DNA of 64,000 bases from Ctena decussata (lineage: Eukaryota > Mollusca > Bivalvia > Lucinida > Lucinidae): assembly GCA_963989385.1 (NCBI GenBank), contig OZ022499.1, positions 36,394,866-36,458,865 on the forward strand. Direction: 5' to 3'. Positions 12,100 through 24,089 of this stretch are shown here, one piece after another. Below the pieces are notes generated by a model, which made no database searches, had not been told where the DNA came from, and saw only the letters and a program-made list of their open reading frames with translations. How positions within the stretch are numbered: position 1 is the first letter of the stretch; every line of letters starts with the position of its first letter. The translations under genes and the position numbers were made by a program.

Positions 12100-12720
12100 A
12101 CCCTAACACCTGTTATTTGACCCCTGACCTTTCACTATGAATGTGAGTTTGGGGTATGACAACATAAATTCTGTGCATGACACAATTTACCATCTTTGGT
12201 TTGTAAAGATCCAACCAATAACCTCTGATTGTGACCTTGACCTTGTTCACAGGAGCCTAAATTTTTGTGTGTGACACACCTTCTCAATTCCATCTGTTTT
12301 TGCAAAGTTTGATAAAATTTCCTTCAGGTTTTTTTTGAGTTATTGCGGACATGCTAAACAAACTTATGCCCTTTGATTGTGACCTTGCCCTTTGGTCATG
12401 GGAACCTAAAATTTGTGTGCAAAAAACCTTTTTATTACAATTTACCTTTCTGAGAAATTAAAACCAAGTCACTTCAGGGTTTTTATGAGTTATGGAGGAC
12501 ACACAATTTGTGAAGACCAAACCTATGAACTTCAATTGTGACCTTGACCTTAGTCATGGGAGCCTATATTTTGTGAACGACACACCTTCTAATTACCATC
12601 TACCTTTATGTGAAGGGCAATTAAATTTCCATCAGCTTTTCTCGAGTCATGGGTAGACACACCGTGGGATGGACAGACAGATGGCGCGATTTTAATACCT
12701 TCATGGGCATAATAAAAAAA
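12100..12720 (+). repeat. Degenerate repeat with TGACCTTGACCTT motifs
   Basis: Three to four units of about 150 bp contain 'attgtgaccttgacctt', 'ggagcctaaattttgtg' and 'gacacaccttctaatt'. The tract ends in GATGGACAGACAGATGGCGC and an A run. No coding sequence. Confidence 0.5.
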
Positions 12721-12812
12721 AAATTTTGTTTAGATTCTATCATTTTTCAACTGCTCTTTTTTTCTATTAGAAAACGATTGGACCTTTACTAGTTTATTTA
12801 ACATTGAAATTA

Positions 12813-13733
12813 GAAAGTGGTTAGTGACAACCAATTGGCACTAGCCTCACAGGCTACTGACAACCGGTTGTCACTAGCCTCACAGGCTACCGACAACCAG
12901 TTGCCATAAATCCTATTATTTTCAAATAAAACTCAAGATATTTTAAGCATATTAGTTTCATGGTATTACTATATTTGTTGATATTTGTCTTCACTCTGAG
13001 CAAGTTTTAAGTTGATTGTAGAAAGCAAGAACTTTTTAAACAAATCAGATGTAATAAATTTTTTTTTTTATTTTTTATCTACATTATTATTGTCTAGAAG
13101 TCATGGAGTTATTCATAGAAATAGCTAAAAGAATTTATGCATCACATGCATACAAATTTTACATTTATCTTGACGGGAAAAACATTTTACATAAATTTTC
13201 CAGAAATCATTACATGCTCTTCCCTATAGCTATATTCCTGTAGTTCAGTCAAGCAAATTTGTTTATTTACTGATCCTATCCATTAGGAAAAATAAACTTC
13301 AAATCCATAATATGAATACAAGAATAACTACTATTTAATGAATTTGAATACAAGAATAACTACTATTTATTGTGCAAACAGAATCAGAACATAAATTTCA
13401 GAGAAATTGCAAGCAGTATTTTGAGTTAGTTCCCTTACAAAGTATGATTTGAGTTACTTCCCTTGGAAAACCTATTTTTAGAAGATATCTCTTCTCCATA
13501 TGTTTGCTTTTTATCTGCAGATATTTTGTTGTTGCAGTTCATATATAGCTTGATTTAAAGCATAATCCTATTGAGAATTATTTGTGATGTTTTAACAATG
13601 AACCAATGCTTCCTGTCCTTTAAAAATGCGCATTTAATATATTAGCCGGTTGTCAGTAGCCTAACAGGCTAGCGACAACCGGTTGTCTCTAGCCTGTGAG
13701 GCTGCTGACAACCGGGCGTCACTAGCCGACGCC
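12813..13733 (-). mobile_element. Mutator-like foldback element, copy 2 (921 bp)
   Basis: Inverted relative to copy 1. Perfect 9-bp duplications TTGAAATTA lie at 12804-12812 and 13734-13742. Its termini carry the same ACAACCGGTTGT / AGCCTGTGAGGCT array, and its body is the reverse complement of copy 1 without the nested 146-bp insertion. Confidence 0.82.
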
Positions 13734-13742
13734 TTGAAATTA

Positions 13743-14189
13743 TCGAATGACTGAGAATGAATCCAGAATGTTACAGAGAAACAATATTTCGTAGATTCTA
13801 AATTATAATTACTGGAAACAGGGTGTACAACTTGGACAAACCTGCACTTGAAATTGGAAGCCTTTTATCAAATGCACAAATAATGGTAACCGAGATTTCT
13901 ACTTTGGTAGTATAAACGTTGAGAACCAGTGGGCTATGTTCATTTTGCCACTCCCAACTACAAGCAGTGTATTGATAAAAGCCAAAATTCACAGAATTTT
14001 TTGTTTTGAAGATATATCAATTACTTTTACCCTTTGCTACCCAAAAAGATTGTTTTGAATCTCTTTTTTTTTTTTTCTTTTCTTTTTTTTTCAGGGTTAA
14101 TTATCCAAAAACACTTATAAATTAAGGTAGTGCATGCTATTAACCTCCCAATGAAATACATGTTACATCCTATACAGAATACAGAACGC
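13743..14189. other. AT-rich spacer with a pyrimidine tract
   Basis: A T/C-rich tract at about 14060-14095 ending in TTTTTCAGG resembles a splice acceptor on the plus strand, but no open exon follows. I see nothing else. Confidence 0.3.
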
Positions 14190-15699
14190 ACACAGGCATC
14201 TCCAGCTGCATGATTTTGCTATTCGGCTTAGCCAAGATAAAGTGGACACTTGTGTTGCACAAAGGTCAATTTTTAGAATCGTTTTAATCTTTAAACTTCC
14301 ATAAAAATTTGTAAGCTGTGACATTTGTGTGTAATATTCCAAAGCGATTTTTATGGTGTAGGCCCGATAAAAATGTTAGAGGCCGATATATTCTAGTACC
14401 GTTGTGGGGCTACGGACTATACATATCCAAGCATAACATGCTGTTTTAAGATAGAAAACATTGTTTTCAGACAATCCTTACTGCTCATTAAGTAATGACA
14501 ATCTGTCAACATCAAAATTTTGAGCCAAAGAATTAACTGCTTTTAGGAAAAAAATATTTTTATTAAGTTAGATTGCAAGTACCACTGAAAGCAGAAAAGA
14601 AGTAAAGTTTGCATTTAGCAGTATTGTTTAGACATTAGCTGAATGTGTTTAAAAGTTCTCTCACATGAAATATAGCGCTGTCTATGGTTGACATAGAAAG
14701 TATTGTTGTAATTACTACTTTTATGTCTTTATGGCTTGAGTTGCAAATTTTGGTCACAGCAGGGCTACGGACTATACAAAAATAGTGAACGTCTAAAACT
14801 GCACTTGGAAGAAATATTTTCACAGTAAACTCTAAAAATACGGTCTAAATTTACCATTTAGTGTTACTTTACAATGACATTTGCATAAGAATAAACAGAA
14901 TACTTTTATTTTAAAACTAATAAGAGCATAGCAAATTGTTAGTCACTATCTGACATAGCTTCTTCAAAAGGGCTTTCAGACCTTACTTTTAACTTAAATG
15001 TTTTACAATTTAATTGCAAATATTTCAGAAAAAAAAATTAAATAGTTGTTATGGTTGTATAATAGGAGTAAACAACATATTATCAACTTCTTATTGACAT
15101 TGTCCAGGGGCTACGGACTATACAAACTATAAGCAATTTGTACCATCAGTCCATGGTAGTCCTTACCTCAAACAGTATATGTTTAGCCAAGTCTATAGAA
15201 ATATGCTGAAGTATAACTTGTAATCTGTTTGCAGTATACCATAAAAAAGAAGCCATGAAGATGGTCTAGAGACTATAACACCAAGTTAACAATTTAGCTC
15301 CACTGACTGGGGCAATTATAATTGCCCACTGGGGTTTATACAAGAAAGGAAACAATTGATCAGAACTTTGCCAGTAACTGAAATCTTCAGATATGAAATC
15401 AGTGTAAAAGTTATACAAAACGTTCATGATTCTGTCAAAACAACAAGCAGTCTCTTCGCATTGTCTGATAGTGCCTAATGCTTGTACAAAACTCAAAAAA
15501 AAGTCTGATACAGTTTTAAAGTTAGGGAGCAGACACAAAGTCATTATAAGAAATATAAAATATAATTCTGTCAAAATAAGAATTAAGCTAAATGGTTCTT
15601 TTACTCTGCATATTGTCTAATAGCACTTTATACTTTTACAAACTTTCATGACGAAATCCTAAACAGATGTAAAGATTTGGGGCAGACATAATATATATC

Positions 15700-16520
15700 C
15701 TTTAGAACTTTGACCTCTGTGTAAGACCTTGACCTTTTTCAGACATTGTTAAAATGTGATGTTCTGCACATCATCTAAATAAGACGAACATTTGGTCCAG
15801 GTTTAAACAAATCTGCACAGCATCTTAGTAAGATGAACATTTGGTCCAAGTTTAAGCAAATCTTTTACAGGGTTTTGGAGATATTGAGTGGGAAAAGTTA
15901 ATGGACAGAAGACAGACAGATGAACACCACAGTATAATTTGTCCTGCTACTGATGTTTTATATTTGTACAAAGTTTCAAGTCAAAATCTTATACAGTGTT
16001 AATGGTACTAGGGAGCAGACATGAAATCACTACAAGAAATATACAAAGGGGCATAATTCTGTCAAAACTGAAAGTAGGGCTAGTTCTTTTTCTCTGTGCA
16101 TTGTCTGCTAAAGCTTTATATTTGTACAAACTATCATGAAGAAAACTTTTAAAAACACTTCATAAAATATGGAGTGGACGTGATGCTAAATATAAAATTA
16201 TATACCAAAAATACAAAGGGGAACAATTCCATCAAAACTGAAAGTATGGTAATGGTTCTTTTTCTATGCACATCATCTGATGGTGCTTTATATTTGTACA
16301 ATTTTTCATGCAGAAATCTTGAATGTTTTACAGATATGGAACGGTAACAAAATGTTAGCGTTTGAATTTCAGCCGCTGGTAGACCTTAAACTTTGTCAGA
16401 TGTTGTTAAAATAGGTTCTGCATATTGTCTCAATGAGGCATACATTTTACTTAAGTTTTGTTGTTGTTGTTTTTTAAAAAAGACAGACAGGCACACAGAC
16501 AGACAGATGGACAATGCCAC
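15700..16520. repeat. Nested degenerate repeat
   Basis: Units of about 150-175 bp share 'ctttatatttgtacaaa' (15957, 16108, 16285) and 'tacaaaggggcataattc'. Runs of AGACAGACAGATG close two of them (15908, 16496). It resembles other repeats of this window that end in a CAGACAGAC or CGTCCGTCC run. Confidence 0.45.
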
Positions 16521-17379
16521 AACATAATGCAACTCATCTCATGACAGGCAAAATGGTGATAACTGTTAAACAAATTTCAACTTGAAACAACCAGGAAAAC
16601 CTTAATTACTCTCAGAACTACTGTATGTAACTGTACCACTTCCCTTGGAAACACACACAACGGTAAACTGTGTTTAAATATTTTCAAATTACCTGGCCAT
16701 TTTTCAATCACTGTAAATTGCACAACAGTGTAATAGGAAGACACATTTTAAACCAGGTCCTTGAACAAGTACTATTTGCACTACTGTGATTTTGTTGCTT
16801 GGTTGTTTCGGGTTTTAATGCCTCTTCCAGACAGGAATTCTGTCTATATCGAGCCATCTCCCTGTGATGTACTACTGTGACTTTGGGCATGATATCAAGT
16901 GTTTATCTGTCTTTGTCTTCCAAATTTCTTTTTCTAGGGACAAGTTTCATTGTTAACTACTAATTTCTTAACTTATCTGGAATGAGTAGTCACATATCTG
17001 AATATAGAGACGTACATAAAAAACTTGTATAGTCCGTAGCCCCTTTGTCAACCTTTTATGTCTTGAAACAAGTCAACAAGAAAGCATTATAAAACAGCCC
17101 AAAAGTTGTATTAAATCAGTCTGACAGTATGAAACTTCATTTCAAAATGCAATTTAAAGCTATACTATTGCATTATGTGTATGTTGTACATAAATATATA
17201 ATCTAACACCGACAGTTATTAGTTCATCCACATTTCATTTTCTTGGAACAAAGCAGATACTTCATCATTTAAATGTCACAAAAGCTTTATCTGCTGGCCC
17301 CGCACAATCCTGATTTTTTCTTACTAAAACCACAGCTCTAGTTTGCATATGACATCATCATAAGGTATGAATTTTGAGG

Positions 17380-17409
17380 GGGGCTACGGACTATACAGGG
17401 CTACGGACA
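17380..17409 (+). repeat. Adjacent pair of the 18-bp motif
   Basis: A full GGGGCTACGGACTATACA is directly followed by a second, truncated GGGCTACGGACA. This is the only place in the element where two units abut. Confidence 0.6.
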
Positions 17410-18358
17410 ACATGTTATTGGCTGTAGAATTTTGTTGCCGGCAACTAGACACTAATCACTTTTTGTGTAGCTGTTCTGTCATTGTCTGAAACTATAAAAC
17501 AGCTTATCATGTAGCTAGCCAATGATTTGACTTTTATAGCACATGCTGAAATATGGGGCTACGGACTATACAAAATTAACATGATTTTGGCTAGGCTAGT
17601 AGACCTTGGTGGAGAGCATTTCATAAAAATGTGTGTGGTATTCATGTGTGATTGCATCTATTTGGTAAACTACTGATGATTTCTTAATTTATTTAGCATT
17701 GAAAAGTAAACTTTCTAAATGTGGAATAACCATAGGTGAAAAACTGGCAATGCATAACAAGTGTATACATTTACATTTTTCCACATATCTTCGGCAGTTT
17801 TTATATGATTTTCATTCCGTAAAAAGTAATGTTAATTAGAATGGGGTCTACTTTAAAAGAACATCAATTTTACAATATCTGATCCAGTCCCTGTTTGGGT
17901 CATACATTTAAAAAATGCTTTCTTTTTCTTGCAACAGCATAACATGCAAAAAATGGTCATTTTTGGGCCTTTCAGACCAAATATTTTGTAAACTTTACCA
18001 TGCAGATATATAAAACCATATATCACAGGAAAGCTCATTTGAAGTACTATTCATTTACACATATTTTAAGAAGATGAGATGTCTGTGATGCTCAGAATCA
18101 TCGCATAACATGGGAAAACTTAAATTGTCCACATTATCTTGGCTAAGCCGTATTGTGAATCTGATAGCAAAACCAGGACCAATTTAAAAACTCTGGAGAC
18201 CTGTAGTACTTATAACATAACATAAACTATAACTACCAGAGGATCCAACTACAGGTTAACCCCACTGCACTGCTCTAGTAATGCACTGCCATGGAAGAAG
18301 AGCAATAAATAAGATGCAAACAAAACGTTAACACAAATTTTCACCATCCTAAAAATAA

Positions 18359-19135
18359 CAAGAGGTCCATGACTGGTCTAAATCACTCACCAAAAGGGAC
18401 TGTATGATGAAATGACATCGACGATCACCTATTTGATGATGGCCGAATTGGAGCAGTTTTGCCATTTCTATCTATATTCTGACAAAGTTTCATTTAGCTT
18501 GAATAAAAACTGTGCCCCCTAGACTGTACACTGTATTTCCCTAAAGTCTGACCTTGCAATCTAGTGCTTGGTCAGACATCATCCAGTTTCAAACTATGCC
18601 TACATTTCATGCTGATACACTTTCTGATAAAGTTTCATAAAGATCCAATGCAAAAAAGTCACAAAGGTACACAAAGTTTTTCTAAGATTTGACCTAGTGA
18701 CCTACCGGTAGCTTTTGACCCGAGAATACCCAGTTCCAAACTTGGCCTAGATTACATTAAGGTAATCATTCTGACAAAGTTTCATGAATATGTAAAATGT
18801 TTCTCCTAAGGTTTGTCCTAGTGACCTGTTTTTATATCCAACATGGCCCAGTTGCACCCTTGGCTTAGATTTCTTGGAGATGAAACTTTTAATATAGTAG
18901 TTTACATGAAGATTGGAACAAAACTGTGCCCTCTAGAGCATTCACATGGTTTTCCTAAGATTTGGCTTAGTGGCCAAGTTTTTTGACCTGACATGGTCCA
19001 GTTTCAAATTTGGTCTGGCTTTCATAAAGATAAGCATTCTGACATAGTTACATAAAACTGAATCATTACTGTGCCCTCTGAAGTGTACACAAGGTTTTTC
19101 CTAAGACCCAACCGAACGACCTAGTGTTCTGATGA
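18359..19135 (+). repeat. Hairpin-capped repeat, one end only
   Basis: It starts ACAAGAGGTCCATGACTGG with CACTCACC, the same type of edge as 8872 and 24090. It continues in units with 'tctgacaaagtttcat', 'actgtgccctctagagc' and 'gacctagtgacct'. The opposite AGGTGAGCT edge is missing, so the copy is truncated. Confidence 0.55.
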
Positions 19136-19479
19136 TGATTTAAAGTCTAACGACGTGTCAACCCACTGGGTCATTTGCGTCCTGATTTGGTATACTTATA
19201 TGCCAAAAATATAGAAACAAAAGCTGTCCCGTACATAAGGCAGACACCAATCAGAGACAAACATTCTGAAACAACTATGAATTATTTTAGAATTTAACAC
19301 TTTATTTTTCCACCCATGTGGACACAAGAGTAACACCTTAACCTGCACAGATCCATATGTAGTTAAGCAAGTTTCATAATTTTAGTTTTAAGGTGCCCTG
19401 AGAAACCCTGACACAAGTAGATAATGGTAAAAAGCAGAGCAAACTCCCTGAGATAACTCTGATACAACTTTATAAGCCA

Positions 19480-19890
19480 ATCATGGAGGCAATTGAGCAA
19501 ACATAATTAGCACATAAAAACTTCAGCGAAAATTGTTAAGTACTATTTTTAGTTAGTGCCCTTACAAAGTATGATTTGAGTTACTTCCCTCGGAAAAACT
19601 ATTTTTTGAAGACCTCTCTTGTCCATATTCCTGCTTTTTTATTTGCAGATATTTTGTTGTTGTGATTCATATGTAGCTTGATTTAAAGCATAAACCTATT
19701 GAGAATTACTTGTGATGTTTGTACAATGAACCAATGCTTCCTGTCCTTCAAAATGCATTAATTCATTAGCTGGATGTCAGCAGCCCCACAGGCTACTGAC
19801 AACCGATTGTCTCTAGCATGTGAGGCTACTAACAACCAATTGCCTCTAGCCTGCGAGGCCACTGACAACCGGTTGTCACTAGCCGCCGCC
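19480..19890 (-). mobile_element. Mutator-like foldback element, copy 3 (truncated)
   Basis: It has the same orientation as copy 2. Only the inner part and one terminus (AGCCTGCGAGGCC and ACAACCGGTTGT units, ending CTAGCCGCCGCC) survive. The other arm is lost at about 19479, so the duplication cannot be checked; the adjacent 9 bases are TTTAAATTA. Confidence 0.7.
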
Positions 19891-19899
19891 TTTAAATTA

Positions 19900-21836
19900 A
19901 GCTACATATAAATCAAGTAGGTTTAAATAAGGCGCCTTTAAATAAAAGCAAGCTACATTAGAGCAGCAGGAAAAGGGACAATGCGGAAAGGGGTCCTATA
20001 GTGCCACAACAACCCCGTAAGGGAATAGAATGGAAATAGAATAGACATTTTTGAAACACTACAACAAAATATCTAAAAATAAAAAAAGCAAATATGGAGG
20101 AGAATAATTTCCCAAGGAGAGAAACTCATATCTCACTTTGTAAGGAAATAATTTAAAAGTCTACCTAAATTAGTCTGCTCCAAACAATTGTCTTCATGCT
20201 ATTAGAAGTTAATGGCACTAGATTCACTAGAAGTAGGTGATGGATGAGGAACATCATATAGCTTCATAGAAAATTAAGGGTTCAAAAGTGGCTGAATTTT
20301 ATTCATCAAAGTTTCAGTACCACTGTACATTATACAATAGAACCCCAATTGCAGGAACTACCTCAGGACCATGAAAACCAGGACCAAGTTCCAAACAAAG
20401 GCAGTTATAGTCACCCAGTGTAAGTTTCTGTATAAATCAACAAATTTGCCTGACTAAACTGCAAAAAAAACAACTGCAGGGAACAGCTAGAGAGGAAAAT
20501 GGTAAATCTGTGTGAAAAACTTTTATTTGGCAAACACTGAAAAACTCCAAGATCAAGATCTTTTTTTTAACAACCTAGTACCTGTAAACACATCAAAATC
20601 CAAAAAAATAATAAGCAGTATAACAATAAACAAACGGCACTGTCAGTGAGGCCATGAAATCCAGACTGAAATGGAAAATTTAAATTCATAATGTTAGTGA
20701 TTTCCCCACAGAGGTTTAGAAGGGTACTGCACCCTTCTGCCTTTTGCCCTTACCCTTCTGCCATTCCTTTGTGGATGTTATTATCATTCAAAGCAATGTC
20801 ATAGCAGTGTTCCTTTTCACTGTTTTGGGAATGGGTGGCGAGGCCCTTACAATTGGGAAAAACAACGCGTAAAACCTCAAAATTGGGAAAAGTTGACAAG
20901 TAATTAGTCATTGTGGCTGACCTATTGAATAATTCTGCATTTTGTCAGGGAAGAAGAACTAGTACATATGTTAACTTACAATGAACTTGTAGCACTCTTT
21001 ATTACTTTAACACAAATTCATGACATTAATTATCAATACTGTCATCATCATGCTTATCAGCCTCCTTAAGAGCTGACTGTCTGAATAAAAGGTCATTTTT
21101 TTTGGCAATTGTTTGAATCAGATTTTTTAATTTTTTTTTACACAGTATTTCACATTATGGGACACCATAACTGTAATCTGTCTCCAGGAACGTCAAGACG
21201 CTTGATTTTTGTAAATTATTCTGGTTGTTAAAATAGCTATGCTCTTCCGTGATACTGTCAAACTAAACGCTTCCATACATAACTGCACTTCTTATAAGCG
21301 GCTACTGATCGCGGAACTGACTATTAGTACGGTCGCATTTCATTTACCTCCTTTTCCAGGGCACCGCGCGGACTTTTTGCATTCGACAGACTGTTTTGCG
21401 GGTTTTTTTCCCAACATTCGATTGGGAATTTTAGCACTCTTTTTAGGTAAAAAACATACTTCTAGGCATTGGGAATGGTGCCGAATTCCGGCCCCAATTA
21501 AGCCTGAAAAGGAACACTGCATATATTTGCAATATGCTGCTTTCTATGTGCAAAAGAGGCTTTTCTTATTCAGATATTTATATCTCCCATCAAAAACAAG
21601 GTCTCTGTCCCATTCGAAAGTATCAAAAACCTTAGTTATATTGTCTTTTAAAATAATTTCCAGAAAGAGTGTCTTTTTCCTGACCACCGCCCTACCCTAT
21701 TTAAGGCTAGTGTGAAACACTAAAAGTGTTTAATTCGTTAACTACATGTCTAATACAATTAAAGGTATAGCTTTCCATCATGATGCCATGAGGAATGGAA
21801 TTTACAAATCAGTATTCCAGTAGCTAGCTATAGCAA
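19900..21836. other. Unannotated AT-rich stretch with one weak inverted-repeat pair
   Basis: GCAGTGTTCCTTTTCA occurs at about 20809-20824 and, inverted, at about 21507-21522. Both arms continue inward with GGGAATGG/CCATTCCC-type matches, so a short CAGTG-ended element may lie between. A 158-codon plus-strand frame (21239-21715) shows no recognisable domain and is probably chance. Nothing else was recognised. Confidence 0.3.
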
Positions 21837-21892
21837 GAGACTCTTTGGTCTCCTGCCAGCCAGTTTAGGCCTCCTGTCAACCAGCTGGCAGG
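21837..21892 (+). repeat. Solo arm related to the 2396-3296 element
   Basis: GAGACTCTTTGGTCTCCTGC, then a degenerate match ending in CCAGCTGGCAGG, resembles the terminal inverted repeat of the element at 2396-3296. No partner arm was found. Confidence 0.45.
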
Positions 21893-21963
21893 AAATACTT
21901 CCACTGTACAACTTCTCTTGAAAATTGTTTTTTGGCTTATTTGAAATGAAATGAGCAACTCAC

Positions 21964-22021
21964 ATTTTCAATCCTTGACCATAGGCACACTTCAAAAGTA
22001 TCTCCACACCAGTGTTGTACA
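21964..22021 (-). CDS. Candidate upstream exon of the RPA-like gene (58 bp)
   Basis: On the minus strand an acceptor (TATATTTCAG, 22022-22031) and a donor (GTGAGT, 21958-21963) bound 58 bp. One frame is open and reads YNTGVEILLKCAYGQGLK plus two bases (AT). Joined to the exon ending at 8721, AT+G makes Met and gives ...GLK-M-YVKIGDINQ..., so frame and phase agree. The intron would be 13.2 kb, filled with repeats. The peptide has no recognisable domain by itself, so the call rests on splice signals and phase only. Confidence 0.42.
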
Positions 22022-22637
22022 CTGAAATATAAAGACACAAAACTATTACCATGATCAAAACACTCTTAAATACATGTAAGACCTAACATTTCTCTGAAAT
22101 AAACAGTTGCTTAGTTCAAGGGAAAAAGGAAGTAAATGCTAACAACTAGTTCCCAACAACCTCAGGACTGTGAGCTGCTATAACTTGTGAGAAATTGTGC
22201 AAGCGAATTTGCATGCTAGAACTCATTTCTGGTACACAGAGGTCAACTTATGAAATTCAAGTTCAACTGCATTAGAATCAAACAATATACCATTCTACGT
22301 AAAACATATATACTGTACATGTAGCTTTGATAAAGACTGAAGTTATAGCCTGGCTGTTCACAAAAGCGGCAAGCATTCCAAATACCTTTCCCGCAATTGG
22401 TTAACTTAAAGGGATAATTTGATCTTAGAGGAGTAATTTCATAACTTTAAGAGTAACCCTCCCACCACTAGAAGGAGAGGGCAAATAAACTGCGTAATAC
22501 CCCGTCACTGCAAACGTTTTTTTTTATGAATGCATACTTGTATATAGCTACAGGCCTTGGGCAGATAATTAACATCCTTCTGATAGAATTTTAACCATCA
22601 CTAGAAACTATTATTGCTTTGATCAATTGTTACATGT
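22022..22637. other. Putative intron sequence
   Basis: No exon, repeat family or motif was recognised between the candidate exon and foldback copy 4. Confidence 0.3.
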
Positions 22638-22646
22638 TCCATAAGA

Positions 22647-23561
22647 GGCGATGGCTAGCGACAACCGGTTGCCAACAGCCTCACAGGCTAGAGACAACTG
22701 GTTGTCACTAGCCTGTTAGGCTACTGACAACCGGCTCATATACTAAATGCGCATTATAAAGGACAAGAAACATTGGATCATTGTAAAAACATCACAAATA
22801 ATTCTCAATAGGATTATGCTTTAAATCAAGCTATATATGAATCACAACAACAAAATATCTGCAGATAAAAAGCAAACATATGGAGAAGAGATATCTTCTA
22901 AAAAATAGGCTTTCCAAGGGAAGTAACTCAAATCATACTTTGTAAGGGAAGTAACTCAAAATACTGCTTGCAATTTTCTCTGAAGTTATTGTGCTAATTC
23001 TGTTTGCACAATGGCCTCCATGATTAAATAGTAGTTATTCTTGTATTCAAATTCATTAAATAGTAGTTATTCTTGTCTTCATAAATTTATGAATTTGAAG
23101 TTTATTTTTCCTAGTGGATAGAATCAGTAAATAAACAAATTTGCTTGACTGACCAACAGGAATATAACTACAGGGAAAAGCATGTAATTATTACTGGAAA
23201 ATTAATGTAAAATACTTTTTGCCATCAAGATAAATGTAAAATTTGTATGCATGTGATGCATAAATTCTTTTAGCTATTTCTATGAACAACTCCATGACTT
23301 CTAGATAATAATAATGTAAATGAAAAAAAAAAATTACATCTGATTTGTTTAATAGGTTCTTGCTTTCTACAAACAACTAAAGACTTGATCAGAGTGAACA
23401 CAAATATCAACAAATATAATAGTAATACCATGAAACTAATATGCTTAAAATATCTTGAGTTTTATTTGAAAATAATAGGATGTATACCAATTGGTTGTTA
23501 GTAGCCTGTGAGGCTAGTGACAACCGGTTGTCACTAGCACCGGTTGTCACTAGCCACTACC
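22647..23561 (+). mobile_element. Mutator-like foldback element, copy 4 (915 bp)
   Basis: It has the same orientation as copy 1 and the same terminal arrays (GGCTAGCGACAACCGGTTG, then AGCCTCACAGGCT). The flanks TCCATAAGA (22638-22646) and TTCATAAAA (23562-23570) are a 7/9 match, consistent with a decayed 9-bp duplication. It also carries the internal tandem TAAATAGTAGTTATTCTTGT. Confidence 0.78.
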
Positions 23562-23589
23562 TTCATAAAAATCCCTTTCAGTTCTAATT

Positions 23590-24000
23590 TTATGATTTTA
23601 CACATGTATATATGCCCAAGGCAGAAGCAGATAAACCTGCTGCACTAAATTCTGCTTGTAAAATAAAGCTTATTTTACTTATATCACTGCAGTGAATTTA
23701 CATATAGATATACCAAAAAAATCCTATTTTATATGGATTTTTTCCATGATTTTCATGATTTTATACATGTATATAGCCCTGTGCCAGGGCCAGATAACCC
23801 CTACGCACAACCTTCTGATCATGACAAAAAGCTCATACACTCAGGACAAATAAAATGTGTATTTTCCCACACCTTTTGGGTCATAACTCTTGATCTACTT
23901 GGCCAAAATGACAGAAATTTTGATCTGCTTGCGCAGAAATCATCTGGCAATCTTATGGATGCTAGTTCAGCAGTTTTGTATCTTTTTACTTTATAAAATG
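23590..24000. repeat. Repeat related to 44220-44870, inverted
   Basis: It contains 'atgattttatacatgtatat' followed by 'agccctgtgccagggccaga', matching the reverse complement of units at 44220-44720. Both copies lie in repeat-dense DNA with no coding sequence. Confidence 0.5.
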
Positions 24001-24089
24001 TAAGGTAGAGTGAACAGACCCCTAATGTCACACTTTTGACTCATTTTTTTTAAACCACCCATATCCTTTCCTCTTAATATTAATAAAAA

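Larger units (their letters stand above)
14190..18205. mobile_element. ~4-kb inverted-repeat element with recurrent GGGGCTACGGACTATACA
   Basis: The best arms are 14221-14247 and 18127-18153 (inverted; ATWCGGCTTAGCCAAGATAA, then GTGGAC). Weaker matching extends outwards (TTTTGCTAT, then ACAGG and TCTCCAG) to about 14190 and 18205. Inside, an 18-bp motif occurs at 14406-14423, 14762-14778 (17 bp), 15107-15124, 17026-17043 (minus), 17380-17397 and 17555-17572, with a partial copy at 17398-17409. It contains no coding frame of note. A foreign tandem repeat (about 15700-16520) is nested inside. No superfamily assignment is possible from the ends. Confidence 0.6.

Noticed and set aside
15266..15620. 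Overlapping 102-codon minus and 64-codon plus frames
   Set aside because: They lie inside the ~4-kb inverted-repeat element and show no domain or splice support.
21239..21715. 158-codon open frame on the plus strand
   Set aside because: No domain, composition or splice context supports it; its other-strand frame is also open, and it lies across a possible inverted-repeat element.
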